Part shown: positions 63,817 to 64,000 of the stretch, piece by piece
How positions within the stretch are numbered: position 1 is the stretch's first letter
Layout of the letters: every line of letters begins with the position of its first letter
The notes under the pieces: generated by a model
The model's input: only the letters and a program-made list of their open reading frames with translations
What the model was told of the DNA's origin: nothing
The model's database searches: none
Assembly: GCF_004011505.1 (NCBI RefSeq)
Contig: NZ_SAUN01000001.1
Span: forward strand, 4,588,001-4,652,000
Direction of reading: 5' to 3'
Source: Nonomuraea polychroma
GTDB taxonomy: Bacteria; Actinomycetota; Actinomycetes; Streptosporangiales; Streptosporangiaceae
Length of the DNA stretch: 64,000 nt
Made by a program: the position numbers and the translations under genes

Positions 63817-64000
63817 ATGAGCCAGCCGTACACCTCCACCCTCCAGGACGAGATCGCGCTCCCGGGCTTCACCGGCGCCGTGCACCGGCCGGGCCAGGAC
63901 GGCTACGACGAACTGCGCCGCTCGCTCAACCCCACGGTCGACGCCCGCCCGGCCCTCGTGGCCGAGGCGTACGGGGTGGCGGACGTGCGGGCGGCGCTGC
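63817..64000 (+). CDS. Start of a gene truncated by the window end, possibly FAD-linked oxidase
   Basis: The 61 visible codons begin MSQPYTSTLQDEIALPGFTG and continue VHRPGQDGYDELRRSLNPTV, DARPALVAEAYGVADVRAAL. The pattern 'PGxDGYDxxRxxxNPxVDxRPAxVxxAxxxADVxAAV' is typical of the N terminus of BBE-type FAD-binding (PCMH) oxidoreductases, such as those oxidising sugars or natural products. AGAGAAGGG lies just upstream of the ATG. The FAD attachment residues are outside the window. Confidence 0.6.
   Translation, partial: MSQPYTSTLQDEIALPGFTGAVHRPGQDGYDELRRSLNPTVDARPALVAEAYGVADVRAAL

Noticed and set aside
1..64000. tRNA, rRNA or riboswitch
   Set aside because: No tRNA T-arm/anticodon pattern, rRNA segment or known riboswitch core was found by reading either strand; a covariance-model search was not possible.

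Overview
The window is about 64 kb of very GC-rich DNA with strong third-position G/C bias, many GTG and TTG starts and many overlapping stop/start codons. With two P450s, two F420-type LLM oxidoreductases, LAL-type NB-ARC regulators, an ECF42-type sigma factor, MarR/TetR regulators and a TIGR04222 protein, this points to a filamentous actinomycete. The gene content suits Streptosporangiales (for example Nonomuraea), but the sequence alone does not fix the genus. No rRNA, tRNA, CRISPR array, insertion sequence or phage gene was seen. It reads as accessory chromosome: many one- to four-gene units, each with its own regulator, plus a few decayed genes.

Left part (1-14.5 kb): a BON/SRPBCC protein; a tight operon of a cyclophilin-like/cucumopine-synthase-like protein, a 21-codon mini-ORF, a DAO-family flavin oxidase and a P450 (1587-4908); manA; a thioredoxin-reductase-like/methyltransferase fusion divergent from an XRE-cupin regulator; a lipoprotein; an ABC-2 permease with no ATPase beside it; a TIGR04222 membrane protein; a VOC protein; an integral membrane protein with a TTA codon; and a TetR-thioesterase pair with a clear palindromic operator.

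Middle (14.5-36.6 kb): a beta-phosphoglucomutase-like HAD gene overlapping a GH65 phosphorylase that runs in frame into an HTH plus PPOX module; a phytase-like esterase; a HemK-like methyltransferase; a second P450; an S9 peptidase; an SMP-30 protein; an NAD(P)-binding/EamA pair opposite a MarR gene with three operator copies; a pentapeptide-repeat protein coupled to a cis-prenyltransferase; TetR and LLM genes; an LLM-hemerythrin fusion opposite a second MarR gene, again with three operator copies; an Rsm22-like protein; an HTH-DUF4180 pair; and an AlkZ-like protein.

Right part (36.7-64 kb): a four-gene unit with 4-bp overlaps (PaaK-like adenylating enzyme, small unknown protein, GNAT-like protein, Acg-type nitroreductase) ending in a strong terminator; a large secreted LamG protein and a 2080-residue RHS protein with an Ala/Arg/Lys-rich tail; a degraded stretch; a CUT2-type sugar ABC importer; two paralogous NB-ARC regulators, one without its LuxR domain; a YciI-sigma pair; an HTH regulator; a phosphoesterase; a decayed siderophore-binding protein; and the start of a gene cut by the window edge.

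Many starts here fit a leaderless pattern: a TAnnnT -10 box 6-8 nt before ATG or GTG. The least explained units are the 1587-4908 operon and the 36730-40722 operon.
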